From positions 45,974-109,973 of the forward strand of contig JACVZY010000001.1 of the NCBI GenBank assembly GCA_014654705.1: a stretch of 64,000 nucleotides of DNA, written 5' to 3'. How positions within the stretch are numbered: position 1 is the first letter of the stretch; each line of letters begins with the position of its first letter. This stretch comes from Ignavibacteria bacterium (lineage in GTDB: Bacteria; Bacteroidota; Ignavibacteria; Kapaibacteriales; UBA4661). Below, one piece after another: positions 24,798-34,177 of the stretch. A model generated the notes under the pieces. That model was not told the origin of the DNA and ran no database searches. It saw only the letters and a list, made by a program, of their open reading frames with translations. The translations under genes and the position numbers were made by a program.

Positions 24798-26606
24798 CTA
24801 CCGTTGCACAATAAATTTTATCGTGCCCTTATCCGATGTGATGAAGTATGTTCCTACGGGAAGTTTTTCGACTGAGAGACTTTGCACAACTCCCAATCCC
24901 GACATAATCTTGTGCCCATGAACATCGCAAACCTCAATAATGCGTAACGGCTCTGAAAATGTCAGTACGCCGCTTGTCGGGTTTGGGAATAATGTCACGA
25001 CCTGACTATTGCTCATCACTGCTCCAACACTTGTTGGCATTGTCCCAAACTCAAGAATCACCACACTCATTGGTGGCATTGAATATGGAGCTGTCAGAGG
25101 TTGTTCGATGATACTTTCAGCATTCGGCGCTGCTGCGGTGAGAAGTCGTGCACGAAGTAAATTATAGCCCGATGTACCGGTTGGCTGCAATGGAACAGTA
25201 TTGAGTTTGTCGCGGTTGACAGCAACAATATTGAGTTTCGTGCCATCATTGGAAAGGAAAGCATTTGCTCGAACAGAATAGGGATTACCGTCGCTTGCAG
25301 CAGGAGAGCTTGTTTGTACAGCAACGGATTTATCCAAAAAAGCGGGAAAAAGAATTTTATAGATTGCGGCGGCTGGCATAAGAGTATAGTTTCCCGGAGA
25401 GTTATACCGAATAGGATGCCACGCTGCTTGTGCATTGCCATAGGTCCAAAAGTTTGCTCGTTCGATAGTTGACTTTTGGGAGAGCATGAGAAGAAAATCA
25501 GCCTCCAAGATAGCTCCGAGCCATTGCATCGCAGAATCTTTTTGCGCGGTCGTGGGATTGTCAGCAATGTTATGTGCGTAATCTCCCACAAAAACCTTCA
25601 CTCCTTTGGCAGAAGCGGCGGTAATTAAGGAATTCAGTCCAGTATTGACAGCTGCAACGCCTTGATTTGGAGGGCTTCCACCTGTCGTTCGTTCTGTCGG
25701 AAAATAATGCTGCGAAAGGGCGTACACTTTCCCTTGCGCAATGAGAGGAGACTGCAAAAGAGCAAACGACCAGTTGGCTGGATTGGTCGGATTTCCTACT
25801 GTGGGCAGAGTGATGTTGATAGTTGAATCAATCGCCAGCATTGCGTTGATGATAGGCGTTACCGAGGCAAGGTAGGAAGCACAATTCGCAGCGCTGGGAC
25901 CAAATTCAAAACCCGACCACGGTTCGTTGCCGATATTCCATATTTTCACATTATATGGCTGCGGATGACCATTTGCCGCTCTTCGTGCCGCCCAATCTAT
26001 TCCTCCGCCCGGATTACTGCCGTTATTAAGCGCATTGCAGTATTCCACCCAATCGGCATTGTTCGATACCACATTCGGAATAGCCGCTCGCTGCTGTGTC
26101 GTCGTTAATCCCGACGTGCCGGTATCATAGATTGGCACCATAATTTGTACTTCAGACGTTGGTACTCCTCTTGCCTCAACCATCGCCATAAACTCATCAA
26201 ATCCAAAATAGACAGGCTGTGGAGAACCCAGTGCGCCCAAAAGATCTTGATTTGGACGTGAAGCAATAGCCCCAATAGATTTTTTCCAATCAAATCCCAC
26301 CCCAATACCATTTCCCGGATACCGCAGCGTGCTCATCGGAAAATTGTTAAATAAAGCGCCCACCGCAGGAATGATAGTTCCATTTGGATTGTAGTAACCA
26401 AACTGCCCAAGACCTGCATTTCCGGTAAGACTTGTTCTGGAATCAAAGGTAATACCGAACAATAACGAGGTTTTATTCATCACCGTCGTTTGTACGTTGG
26501 TGATATTGATGGTAGCGACTTGCGCAAAAGACACGTTCACAAGAAGCACCAAAAGAAAAAAACACGGAACGAATATCATTCGCTGTTGGAAGTATAAGCG
26601 TTTCAT
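24798..26606 (-). CDS. secreted glycoside hydrolase-like protein with T9SS sorting domain
   Basis: 602 residues from the ATG at 26606 (an internal Met at 26579 is an alternative). A signal peptide (FFLLVLLVNVSFAQ) precedes a TIM-barrel clan GH-A-like domain, with STLRYPGNG, IQ/MVPIYDTG and the acid/base motif KIWNIGNEPW (Asn-Glu of clan A) near residue 225. A beta-sandwich follows, then a type A C-terminal sorting domain (TLFPNPTSGVLTF near 525, ending GTIKFIVQR). The look is closest to alpha-L-arabinofuranosidase/GH51-GH79-like enzymes, but the substrate is uncertain. The sorting domain implies export by the type IX system and attachment to the cell surface or release. Confidence 0.85.
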   Translation of the reverse strand: MKRLYFQQRMIFVPCFFLLVLLVNVSFAQVATINITNVQTTVMNKTSLLFGITFDSRTSLTGNAGLGQFGYYNPNGTIIPAVGALFNNFPMSTLRYPGNGIGVGFDWKKSIGAIASRPNQDLLGALGSPQPVYFGFDEFMAMVEARGVPTSEVQIMVPIYDTGTSGLTTTQQRAAIPNVVSNNADWVEYCNALNNGSNPGGGIDWAARRAANGHPQPYNVKIWNIGNEPWSGFEFGPSAANCASYLASVTPIINAMLAIDSTINITLPTVGNPTNPANWSFALLQSPLIAQGKVYALSQHYFPTERTTGGSPPNQGVAAVNTGLNSLITAASAKGVKVFVGDYAHNIADNPTTAQKDSAMQWLGAILEADFLLMLSQKSTIERANFWTYGNAQAAWHPIRYNSPGNYTLMPAAAIYKILFPAFLDKSVAVQTSSPAASDGNPYSVRANAFLSNDGTKLNIVAVNRDKLNTVPLQPTGTSGYNLLRARLLTAAAPNAESIIEQPLTAPYSMPPMSVVILEFGTMPTSVGAVMSNSQVVTLFPNPTSGVLTFSEPLRIIEVCDVHGHKIMSGLGVVQSLSVEKLPVGTYFITSDKGTIKFIVQR

Positions 26607-26729
26607 AATGGTATTGAATAATGAAAACCTACGTTCTCCTTCCCTGCGGAAAACGCATAAAACTGATGTTCCATCCAAGTAACAAAAATCTTTGCGAAAT
26701 ACAATGACTTTTTGCTTTGAATCGAGGAA

Positions 26730-28928
26730 CTACTCCCCTTCTTTCACTAATTCTTCCGCTCTTCTGACTAAGGCTTCCGATTCTTCATCAAACTCTTTTT
26801 CGAGAAAATACGTGTGCATGAGTCCTTTGCCCTTTACGCGAATTTCCCCGCGCTCGGAAAAAACAAACAAATGCCTAAGGCGCAGAAACACCTGTTCCGT
26901 ACAATGCACTTTCCCCGCATCGCCGTGCGCTTCCATACGCGAAGCCGTGTTCACGGTGTCGCCCCAGAGATCGTAATTGAGTTTTTTTGTGCCAATAATA
27001 CCTGCTACTGCCTCGCCGGAATGCAAACCAATACGCACCGACAACCCAATAATACCAAGTTCCTCAGAAAGCCTGTTTACCTCTTCTTGCATTTCAATCG
27101 CCAGACGCGCCATGAACTCGACGTGGTTCTCGGCGTGGTGCGATAAGCCACCAACCGCCATATACGCATCGCCAATGGTTTTAATTTTTTCCGCGCCGTG
27201 CTTCTCGACCAGTCGGTCAAATTCTGAGAATACTTTGTCCAAAAGTGCCACAAGATTTTCCGGCGAAATTGTGCTTGCAAAGCGCGTAAAACCTGCAATA
27301 TCGGCAAAGAGCACCGTTACATCGTGAAGTTTATCGGCTATGGTCTGCTCGCCTGATTTGAGACGCTCGGCAATAGGCGCAGGTAAGATATTGAGCAAAA
27401 GCTCCTCCGATTTTTCGCGCTCTTTGGCAATTTCAATATTTTTGCGCAGAAGCTCCATATTGGAAAATTGAATTGCTTGCGTTTGGTCGGCGAGGAGTTG
27501 ATTTTTCTCCTGCAATTCTTTTGTGCGCTCCTCCACAAGCCCCGCCAATTCTTGCTTTTGGCGTTCTATCAGCCCCTGCTTCTCTTTTTCTTGTTCAATA
27601 GCTTGATGCGAGAGGCGCTGTACATTTTCCAACTGCTCCAAAAGCCGCTCATTAACTCTGGCAAAACGCCGCGCAATGTAGAACGCCATCGTAACGGGCA
27701 TCGAAAGGAAACAGCAGTACGTCGAAAGCGCATACAGCCACAAAACCGTGTAATATCCCTGAATGAGAATAAAAACATAAAAACTGGCACTAATAAGAAA
27801 GATAGCACTGCCCACAGCAATGATAGCCGAATCTTCAATCTTTTTCTGTATCGCCACGACCATCAGCGCGAGCATATCGAAAAAACCAAGCACAATAAGC
27901 GCAATGAGGACATAATTCCACTGGCTAATCGGTATCAGAAAGCGCGATAAAATTAGGATTACTACTGCCGGTATCCACGCATACCACCAGCGCCGTAGCG
28001 TTCTGGCATAGACCACCCAATAGAGCATAGACATAAGCGACAGCGTGAGCGCTGCCACCTCGCAGACAATTGCAATTTCGTTCCAGACCAGAAGTTCCCG
28101 CTGTGAAGAACTTTGGTTGCGAAAAAGAAGCGAGAAGCAGAGCGCTGCGGAGGAGATGCTAAAAAGCGACAGGTACAAATTCGTGCGCTCGCGCCGAATG
28201 AAAATGTAGAAAACCGCGTAGAGAAATGCCACGAAAAGCAAGATTCCAAGCGGTATCATCGTTACAATCGTTCTGGTGGTGCGCACACGGAGTGTGCGGG
28301 CTATGTCGTTCTGCACACTTCGCACCTCTACATCAAATGCTGGCGAGCCGGGGAGAAACAAATACCGACTGTACTTCTTTGCCAAACGCACGTACGTATG
28401 ATTTGAAAAACGAATAGCAACAACGTGTGCGGCTGTGGCGCTTAGATAGACAGGAACTGGAACAGCAAGCGCATTGCCCTCCACTTCATTTTCCGGCAAA
28501 ACCGCCACCATTCCCTGCGCAGCCACGCGCCGACCGTCCACGAAGATTTCCGCAGCGCCTCGGTGCGTGAGTGTGAGGGAAATAGTTTCATTGTAAAGTG
28601 TCGAATCTACGAGGAGATGCAGCCGAAACCACCCATAGCCACGCCATTCGGGAGAAAGCACCGACACCACATCCGGCGACGAAAACGGCTGCCATGCGGA
28701 GTCGTTGTAGGTCGTTTCAGCAGGGGCATTGTGCGAAAATGCGGACGAATCAGCAGACTGAAAAACCCACAGATTTTTGGTGGATAGCGTGTGCGCAAGT
28801 GAATCACGCGACAACCGCAAACGAGGCTGCGCGACGGCTTCTGCTTGCGTACAACAAATGTACACAAGAAGCAGGCAGAACAACCGGAAACAGTTTTGCA
28901 TTGATATTGTCGGAAGTTTTTTGTGCAT
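26730..28928 (-). CDS. 7TM receptor-type adenylate/guanylate cyclase
   Basis: 732 residues. Signal peptide, then a galactose-binding-like extracytoplasmic sensor domain (about 40-200, with YGWFRLHLLVDS and AEIFVDGRRVA, a DISM-type pattern), seven transmembrane helices (about 215-420), a long coiled coil (430-520) and a class III nucleotide cyclase domain (530-720). The cyclase has both metal-binding aspartates (FADIAGFTRF and IKTIGDAYMAVGG), purine-selecting Lys and Asp (EKIKTIGD, YDLWGDTVN) that favour ATP, and the transition-state Asn/Arg in NTASRM. It should make cAMP in response to a periplasmic ligand, perhaps carbohydrate. The CRP-family gene at 35405 is a possible but unproven downstream reader. 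Confidence 0.93.
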   Translation of the reverse strand: MHKKLPTISMQNCFRLFCLLLVYICCTQAEAVAQPRLRLSRDSLAHTLSTKNLWVFQSADSSAFSHNAPAETTYNDSAWQPFSSPDVVSVLSPEWRGYGWFRLHLLVDSTLYNETISLTLTHRGAAEIFVDGRRVAAQGMVAVLPENEVEGNALAVPVPVYLSATAAHVVAIRFSNHTYVRLAKKYSRYLFLPGSPAFDVEVRSVQNDIARTLRVRTTRTIVTMIPLGILLFVAFLYAVFYIFIRRERTNLYLSLFSISSAALCFSLLFRNQSSSQRELLVWNEIAIVCEVAALTLSLMSMLYWVVYARTLRRWWYAWIPAVVILILSRFLIPISQWNYVLIALIVLGFFDMLALMVVAIQKKIEDSAIIAVGSAIFLISASFYVFILIQGYYTVLWLYALSTYCCFLSMPVTMAFYIARRFARVNERLLEQLENVQRLSHQAIEQEKEKQGLIERQKQELAGLVEERTKELQEKNQLLADQTQAIQFSNMELLRKNIEIAKEREKSEELLLNILPAPIAERLKSGEQTIADKLHDVTVLFADIAGFTRFASTISPENLVALLDKVFSEFDRLVEKHGAEKIKTIGDAYMAVGGLSHHAENHVEFMARLAIEMQEEVNRLSEELGIIGLSVRIGLHSGEAVAGIIGTKKLNYDLWGDTVNTASRMEAHGDAGKVHCTEQVFLRLRHLFVFSERGEIRVKGKGLMHTYFLEKEFDEESEALVRRAEELVKEGE

Positions 28929-28964
28929 ACCTGAACATAATATTCCAAAAATGCAATAACGCCT

Positions 28965-30269
28965 CTATAACGTACATTCCCACATCAAACCGCGATTCAC
29001 CGCGTACTTCGGCTTCCCTTTGAACACAAATCCGTCAAAGGGTGTGTTCTTTGACTTGGAGCGAGAAGTAGAAGCACGGAATGTCCATTCTTCGTGCGGC
29101 GCAACGATAGTCAGATTTGCTTTTGCACCTTCCAAACAAGACACCGCCGGGAGACGCAAGATTTCGCGCGGCATGGTACTCATAAGTTCCACAAGGCGCA
29201 TCAGTCCTATGTGCCCTGCATGAACCAGATACGTCATGGACAAACCAAACGACGTTTCCAAGCCCGTGATACCATTTGCTGCCATTGCAAATTCCAATTC
29301 TTTTTCGTGCGTAGCGTGCGGGGCGTGGTCGGTCGCAATAGCATCCACCGTGCCATCTTTGATGGCGGTGATAAGCGCTTCCACGTCAATTTTTGTGCGG
29401 AGCGGCGGATTCATCTTCGCATTCGTGTTGTAATGGCGCACTGCCTCGTCGGTTAGCGTAAAATGGTGCGGCGTTACTTCGCAGGTTACACGCTCGCCGC
29501 GTAATTTTGCTTGCCGCACTAGGTCAATGCTTCCGGCGGTGCTGAGGTGGGAGACGTGATAACGACAGTTACCGTTGTGCGCCGCAAGCATGATGTCGCG
29601 GGCAACGATAATTTCTTCAGCAATGGAAGGGTAGCCCTTCAAGCCAAGGATAGCCGAGACTTCCCCGTCGTGCATGGCAAAGCCCTCGGTGAGCGTGTGT
29701 TCCTCGCAGTGCTGCGACAGCAAGCCATCCACAGGCTTCACGTACTTGAATGCGCGATTCATCACCTCCGCATTCATCACACACGCGCCGTCGTCGGAGA
29801 ACATTACTGCGCCGTGTTCTTTCAGTTCCAGCATCGGCGCTATCTCCTTGCCCTCGCGCCCTTTGGTGATGCTTGCGCAGACATGAACTTCCGTCAGCGT
29901 TGATTTGCCACGATTAAGAATGTACTCCACCGTAGGCGCATTATCAATCGCCGGAACGGTATTCGGCATACAGCACACGCCCGTAAAACCACCGTTTGCG
30001 GCACTGTCCGTGCCGGTTTGAATGGTTTCTTTGTACTCCTGCCCGGGTTCGCGCAAGTGAACGTGCATATCGAATAAACCCGGCATGGCAGCAAGGCTTT
30101 TACCGTCTATGCGCTCGGTGTCTTTATCCGCCTTGACTGGTGCATTTGTGCAAGCAAGTATGGTATCACCCTTGATCCAGAGATTTCGGCGCTCGTGGAA
30201 ATTATCACCGGGACTGCAGACGTCTATATTTTCAAAAAGAATGTTGATAGGCTTCGGGAAAAGGCTCAT
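28965..30269 (-). CDS. pyrC: dihydroorotase (class I)
   Basis: 434 residues from the ATG at 30269. The zinc site is DMHVHLREPGQEYKE (HxH plus Arg), with later ligands in SQHCEEH, YHVSHLSTAGS and the catalytic ATDHAPHA. This long class I type is common in Bacteroidota and closes carbamoyl-aspartate to dihydroorotate in pyrimidine synthesis. The C-terminus carries PFDGFVFKGKPKYAVNRG, a normal ending. An upstream in-frame TTG at 30284 is unlikely. It has no pyrimidine neighbours here. Confidence 0.95.
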   Translation of the reverse strand: MSLFPKPINILFENIDVCSPGDNFHERRNLWIKGDTILACTNAPVKADKDTERIDGKSLAAMPGLFDMHVHLREPGQEYKETIQTGTDSAANGGFTGVCCMPNTVPAIDNAPTVEYILNRGKSTLTEVHVCASITKGREGKEIAPMLELKEHGAVMFSDDGACVMNAEVMNRAFKYVKPVDGLLSQHCEEHTLTEGFAMHDGEVSAILGLKGYPSIAEEIIVARDIMLAAHNGNCRYHVSHLSTAGSIDLVRQAKLRGERVTCEVTPHHFTLTDEAVRHYNTNAKMNPPLRTKIDVEALITAIKDGTVDAIATDHAPHATHEKELEFAMAANGITGLETSFGLSMTYLVHAGHIGLMRLVELMSTMPREILRLPAVSCLEGAKANLTIVAPHEEWTFRASTSRSKSKNTPFDGFVFKGKPKYAVNRGLMWECTL

Positions 30270-30421
30270 GCGTGAGGGGAACAAATGGCAAATGAATCGT
30301 AATTAGGCTGTCAAATTACGACAAGCGCACTAAGAAAACAAGTCTGAAGAGCGCGAAATAACACGTTTTTGTTGTAGATTTGTACAAATACCTTGAAGCA
30401 CTTCTTTTCCTTCATGCAACT

Positions 30422-31015
30422 ATGACCGACCAAGAACTCCGAGACCTCGTGGGCAGCCTTGCGCTGGACACACAAGCATTAAAAACGCAAATTGCAACCT
30501 CGCAAGCAGAAGCCGCAAAACGCGATGAAGACCTAGCAAAAGAGCGTAAAAAAACTGAACGGATGCTCCGCGAACTAGGCAAACAAATAGGCGGCTTAGG
30601 CAATAAATTCGGCTTGTTCACCGAAGGAATTGCTATGCCTTCTGTGGCACGACTCCTCTTTAAGCGATTCGGCGTGGAAGACTTCGCCGTAGGACGACAA
30701 AAAAGTATGGGCGCCGATACGATTGAACTCGATGCACTTGGCGTGGTCAATGGTTCGCGCATGGAAGCATACATCGTCGAAGTGAAAAGTAATCTTCGCT
30801 CCCAAGACATAGCCCAACTGCACTCCATCATTCCGCGATTCCGCGCGATGTTCCCCAAATATGCGGCGTACAAGGTCTTTGGCGTTCTGGCTGTCTCCAA
30901 AGCCAACGAAAACGCGCTACGCGAGGCATGGCAGGAAGGTTTTTACGTCATCGGGTTTAAGAATCATCTCATGCGCTTCCGTGAGCCGGAGGGATTTGAA
31001 GCAAAGGTATTTTGA
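30422..31015 (+). CDS. DUF3782-like PD-(D/E)XK nuclease-fold protein
   Basis: 197 residues from the ATG at 30422. The N-terminal half is a coiled coil (ALDTQALKTQIATSQAEAAKR to LRELGKQIGGLGNKFG). The C-terminal half has a PD-(D/E)XK core: a conserved Glu in FTEGIAMPS, the active-site-like IELDALGVV and YIVEVKSNLR (D...ExK), then a closing helix. Such proteins are frequent in cyanobacteria and Chlorobi-related genomes in many copies, and are suspected nucleases of unknown biology. It stands alone, divergent from pyrC and convergent with the GH20 gene. Confidence 0.8.
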   Translation: MTDQELRDLVGSLALDTQALKTQIATSQAEAAKRDEDLAKERKKTERMLRELGKQIGGLGNKFGLFTEGIAMPSVARLLFKRFGVEDFAVGRQKSMGADTIELDALGVVNGSRMEAYIVEVKSNLRSQDIAQLHSIIPRFRAMFPKYAAYKVFGVLAVSKANENALREAWQEGFYVIGFKNHLMRFREPEGFEAKVF

Positions 31016-31065
31016 AACAAGATAGTGTTGAATTTTGAGTGCTGAATTTTGAATGAAAGGCAGTA

Positions 31066-31102
31066 AAAAACGCAGCCCGCTCCAATAGCAGACTGCGCTT
31101 TT
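31066..31102. terminator. bidirectional intrinsic terminator between convergent genes
   Basis: CGCAG at 31071-31075 pairs with CTGCG at 31093-31097, with an inner GCT/AGC pairing. On the minus strand the stem is followed by TTTTTT (A tract 31065-31070 on the plus strand); on the plus strand by CTTTTC. It can serve the nuclease-fold gene ending at 31015 and the GH20 gene ending at 31127. Confidence 0.65.
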
Positions 31103-31126
31103 CAAAATACCTTCTCTGCACATATT

Positions 31127-33337
31127 TTACTTTTGCCGCTTGCCTTCCGCGCTGCTTCCGGCTGCCTTCACTAATTGCTCAATTGCCGGCAAAATCATAA
31201 TATCCGTTTGTGCCTTCGGTTGCTTTGCCCGCTCAATGATTAAGCCCGCCACGTGCCGCCACTGCGCTGTTACCGCTACGCCGCGCTCCAAGCGGTCTAT
31301 CGCTTCTAAGCCTGTTTGCGCCAAAAGCGACAGCGACAGCGAATGTTCCTCAATTTCCTTCAAGCGCGGATTGCGCTGCATCGTTGGCAAAAGGCGCTCG
31401 TGGTTGCTCTTCCACACATTCAGCCAATACGTCATGGCTTCGCGTTGTGCGGTCAATATCTCTGTTTTGCCGGAATCCTGCGCTATTGCGCCACTTGCAG
31501 AACGCCCGCCGCCGCCATCAGCAATTTCTTTCAGACTGACCAAATATCTTGTGGTAAGATTGCGGAATTGCCGCGCCGTGCGAGAATCAGGACGCACCAC
31601 ATCCGCAATGCCCGTGAGCGGATAGAATGTTGAATAGGCAAAACGAATAAGCTGTCCACGCCGATATTCCTTCACCGTTTCCAGCACGTCCACAAAAGTT
31701 TTGAGCGGCTGAATATCCTCATTCACACCCGCCAGACGTCGTAGCATCACGGGTACATTGCTTTCATGCTGCGAGCCAAGCTGTTCCAGCCATGCACCGA
31801 TGTAATCCAATCGGCGGTACATATCCTCAACATCCCGCACCGATGCTGCCGACCAGAAGCGCTCAGCAATCGCTGCCGTGCGGGGCCAAATCCTTGAATC
31901 AAGGTTTCCACTGTTCACCCATTCCGACCACATACACGCCTCGCCGCCGTAGATGAGCTTACGTTCATCGGCGTTGAGTTTAATCGAATCAGGAAGCGGC
32001 TCGTTCAAATAATGAAAATCGGTTGATTGGTTGAGGTCAATGTAATAGCCGTGCGACAGAATCGTCGAATAGCCCTGCCGCGCCGCTTTGTAGAGCGCTT
32101 CCTTGCCCTGCCACGATTGAATCATAATCGTTTTTGGAACGCCTTCCACAAAGATTTCATCCCAGCCCATCGTGCGTTTACCGTGTTTACTCAAAATGGC
32201 TTGGAGGCGCTTGCTGAAGTGATTTTGCAAAGCCTCTTTTGTCGGAAGGTTGTTCGCCTTCATAAAAGCCTGAATATCGGGGTTTGTTGTCCATTGCACA
32301 CCATTGTTTTCATCTCCGCCAATGTGCATATACTCATCGGGAAATAGCTCGCTCATTTCCTTGAAAAACACATCCAAAAACTGATAGACCTCTTCTTTGA
32401 CGGGATTCATCACAGGACTGTTGCGTCCCCATTTGCGGTCAATCTGATACGGTGCGCCAAAGGTAGCGCCCGTGCCGCTTGAGAACTCAGGATGCCCAAT
32501 ATACCAACTCGTGCTGTGTCCGGGTAAGTCAAATTCCGGCACGATGCGAATGCCACGCTCGTCGGCATATTTGATAATGTCGCGCATATCCGCTTGCGTG
32601 TAGAATTGCCCGTCCGAACCCATTTCATGGAGTTTCGGATGGGTCTTGCTTTCGATGCGAAAGCCTTGGTCGTCGGTTAAATGAAGATGCAGCACGTTCA
32701 TTTTCACCAACGCCAAAAGGTCAAGTTGCTTTTTGATAATATCTACCGAGAAAAAATGCCGCGAGACATCCAGCAAAATCCCCCGCCACGGGAAACGTGG
32801 TTTGTCAGTGATGACGAGCGTGGGAACGTAGTATCCATCGTCATCGGCGGCGACAAGCTGTTGCAACGTTGCCAGTCCTCTGAGTGCGCCGAGGTCGGTT
32901 TCTGCGACAAGTGTGATTGTTTGCGGTGTAACGGTCAGCGTATAGGATTCATCTTCACCGAGTACCAGTTTGCCGGCGCGACGGCAAGAAATCTGAATAG
33001 GCGAGGACTTGACCGTATCTTGTGGCGTAACATAGCCTTCGGTCATAAAATTCAGTCCTGTGCGGTCGCTCACCTGACGCAAAAAGCGGCTTGCAGCGCC
33101 GTACACCCGTGAGTGCCCGCCGCCGCCCACATAGACCGTTGCCGTCGAAGCAAGGCGAAACTTCCCTGCGGTCAGTTTCACCTCCTGCGGAAGCGGCATA
33201 ACGTTGAGCGTGGAAAGATTTTGGATGGGCGGTGTGGGAATATTGCTTTGCGCAGTTTTTTGCGCAAAAGCGATAGAAATTGAACCAACAACGGCAAGAG
33301 CGAAATAAGAAAACAAAAGAGTGTAAAAGCGTAGCAT
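31127..33337 (-). CDS. beta-N-acetylhexosaminidase (GH20)
   Basis: 736 residues from the ATG at 33337, chosen because it starts a signal peptide (LLFSYFALAVVGSISIAFAQ); starts further upstream add an implausible extension. An N-terminal GH20b domain (MPLPQEVKLTAGKF) leads into the catalytic barrel: GILLDVSRHFFS, MNVLHLHLTDDQGFRIES, VPEFDLPGHS and the paired catalytic residues in YMHIGGDENNG. C-terminal helices include a Ser/Gly linker. GH20 enzymes cleave terminal GlcNAc/GalNAc from chitin-derived or glycan substrates. The product is periplasmic or outer-membrane associated; no type IX sorting domain is seen. Confidence 0.95.
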   Translation of the reverse strand: MLRFYTLLFSYFALAVVGSISIAFAQKTAQSNIPTPPIQNLSTLNVMPLPQEVKLTAGKFRLASTATVYVGGGGHSRVYGAASRFLRQVSDRTGLNFMTEGYVTPQDTVKSSPIQISCRRAGKLVLGEDESYTLTVTPQTITLVAETDLGALRGLATLQQLVAADDDGYYVPTLVITDKPRFPWRGILLDVSRHFFSVDIIKKQLDLLALVKMNVLHLHLTDDQGFRIESKTHPKLHEMGSDGQFYTQADMRDIIKYADERGIRIVPEFDLPGHSTSWYIGHPEFSSGTGATFGAPYQIDRKWGRNSPVMNPVKEEVYQFLDVFFKEMSELFPDEYMHIGGDENNGVQWTTNPDIQAFMKANNLPTKEALQNHFSKRLQAILSKHGKRTMGWDEIFVEGVPKTIMIQSWQGKEALYKAARQGYSTILSHGYYIDLNQSTDFHYLNEPLPDSIKLNADERKLIYGGEACMWSEWVNSGNLDSRIWPRTAAIAERFWSAASVRDVEDMYRRLDYIGAWLEQLGSQHESNVPVMLRRLAGVNEDIQPLKTFVDVLETVKEYRRGQLIRFAYSTFYPLTGIADVVRPDSRTARQFRNLTTRYLVSLKEIADGGGGRSASGAIAQDSGKTEILTAQREAMTYWLNVWKSNHERLLPTMQRNPRLKEIEEHSLSLSLLAQTGLEAIDRLERGVAVTAQWRHVAGLIIERAKQPKAQTDIMILPAIEQLVKAAGSSAEGKRQK

Positions 33338-33563
33338 ACAAGCGGTGAATGAGGGTAACACACAGAAAAATTTACGCCCGTAAGATACACAAAAGTCGTG
33401 AACGGAAAAGGGGAAATTCACGAAAACTTCCCTTGAAGGGTACTCAGTCAGGCGCATTGAGGGTCGAAAAATCTTCATGAAGCATTCGGAGACCTTTTGG
33501 AAAAGTTGAGAATTATCGGCATTTTATCATTTGTATTTTTTTACCCTTTTTCCTGCACGTATC

Positions 33564-33776
33564 ATGCCGACACTTCAAGCAAAATCTTCACCAAAGAAGA
33601 CCACAGAGCGTAAAAAATCAAAGACACAACAGCCAACGAAAGCAAAACTTTCGGGGCAAGAGCGGTGGGATGAATTACTGGCAACGCCCGAATCGGAAGC
33701 ATTTCTCACCATGCTTGTTGCAGAAGTTCGTGCCGAGCGGCAAGCCGGAACAATGCTCGAAGGCGATTGGGAGTGA
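33564..33776 (+). CDS. antitoxin-like small protein of a type II TA pair
   Basis: 70 residues from the ATG at 33564. A Lys/Thr/Gln-rich N-terminus (SSPKKTTERKKSK) is followed by an acidic helix (ATPESEAFLTMLVAEVRAERQ) and a C-terminal GTMLEGDWE. No known antitoxin DNA-binding fold is obvious. Its stop overlaps the GTG start of the toxin-like gene (GTGA, 4 bases), the usual arrangement of antitoxin then toxin. The assignment is mostly by position and size. Confidence 0.65.
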   Translation: MPTLQAKSSPKKTTERKKSKTQQPTKAKLSGQERWDELLATPESEAFLTMLVAEVRAERQAGTMLEGDWE

Positions 33777-34075
33777 CTTCTTCGCGTTCACGCCGATTCA
33801 AGCAGCTCTACCGCTTACTTCCTTTGGAAACGAGAAAACTCGCCAAAGAGAATTACAAACTTTGGAAAGCAAATCCAAGCCACCCCAGTTTACACTTCAA
33901 GAGTATTCATCCCAAGCACCTAAACATTTGGTCGGTTCGCGTGGGAGACAATTATCGTGCCTTGGCGCTGTGGGAAACCGAAACAGTTGAATGGTTTTGG
34001 ATTGGCGACCACCGTGAGTATGAAAAAATTCTCCGCAATATCAAAGCCGCCACACAAGCGAAGCGCAAGAAGTAG
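33773..34075 (+). CDS. RelE/ParE-superfamily toxin-like protein
   Basis: 100 residues starting with GTG at 33773, inside the antitoxin stop. The RelE/ParE barrel is visible: RFKQLYRLLPLETRKLAKENY, LWKANPSHPSLHFKSI, WSVRVGDNYRALAL and the C-terminal WFWIGDHREYEKIL. These are ribosome-dependent mRNA interferases or gyrase inhibitors; the His in GDHREY and upstream basic residues are typical. Translation is coupled to the preceding small gene. A TTG at 33767 is a less likely start. Whether the pair is active is not known from sequence. Confidence 0.82.
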   Translation: MTSSRSRRFKQLYRLLPLETRKLAKENYKLWKANPSHPSLHFKSIHPKHLNIWSVRVGDNYRALALWETETVEWFWIGDHREYEKILRNIKAATQAKRKK

Positions 34076-34177
34076 GTCCATTCTATCTCAAACACAATGC
34101 AAAAAAACTACGTTCTCACCTGATGCAACAAACTATTGCATTCACACATTAGCAAAAATCAATACTTCAATCTCAAC

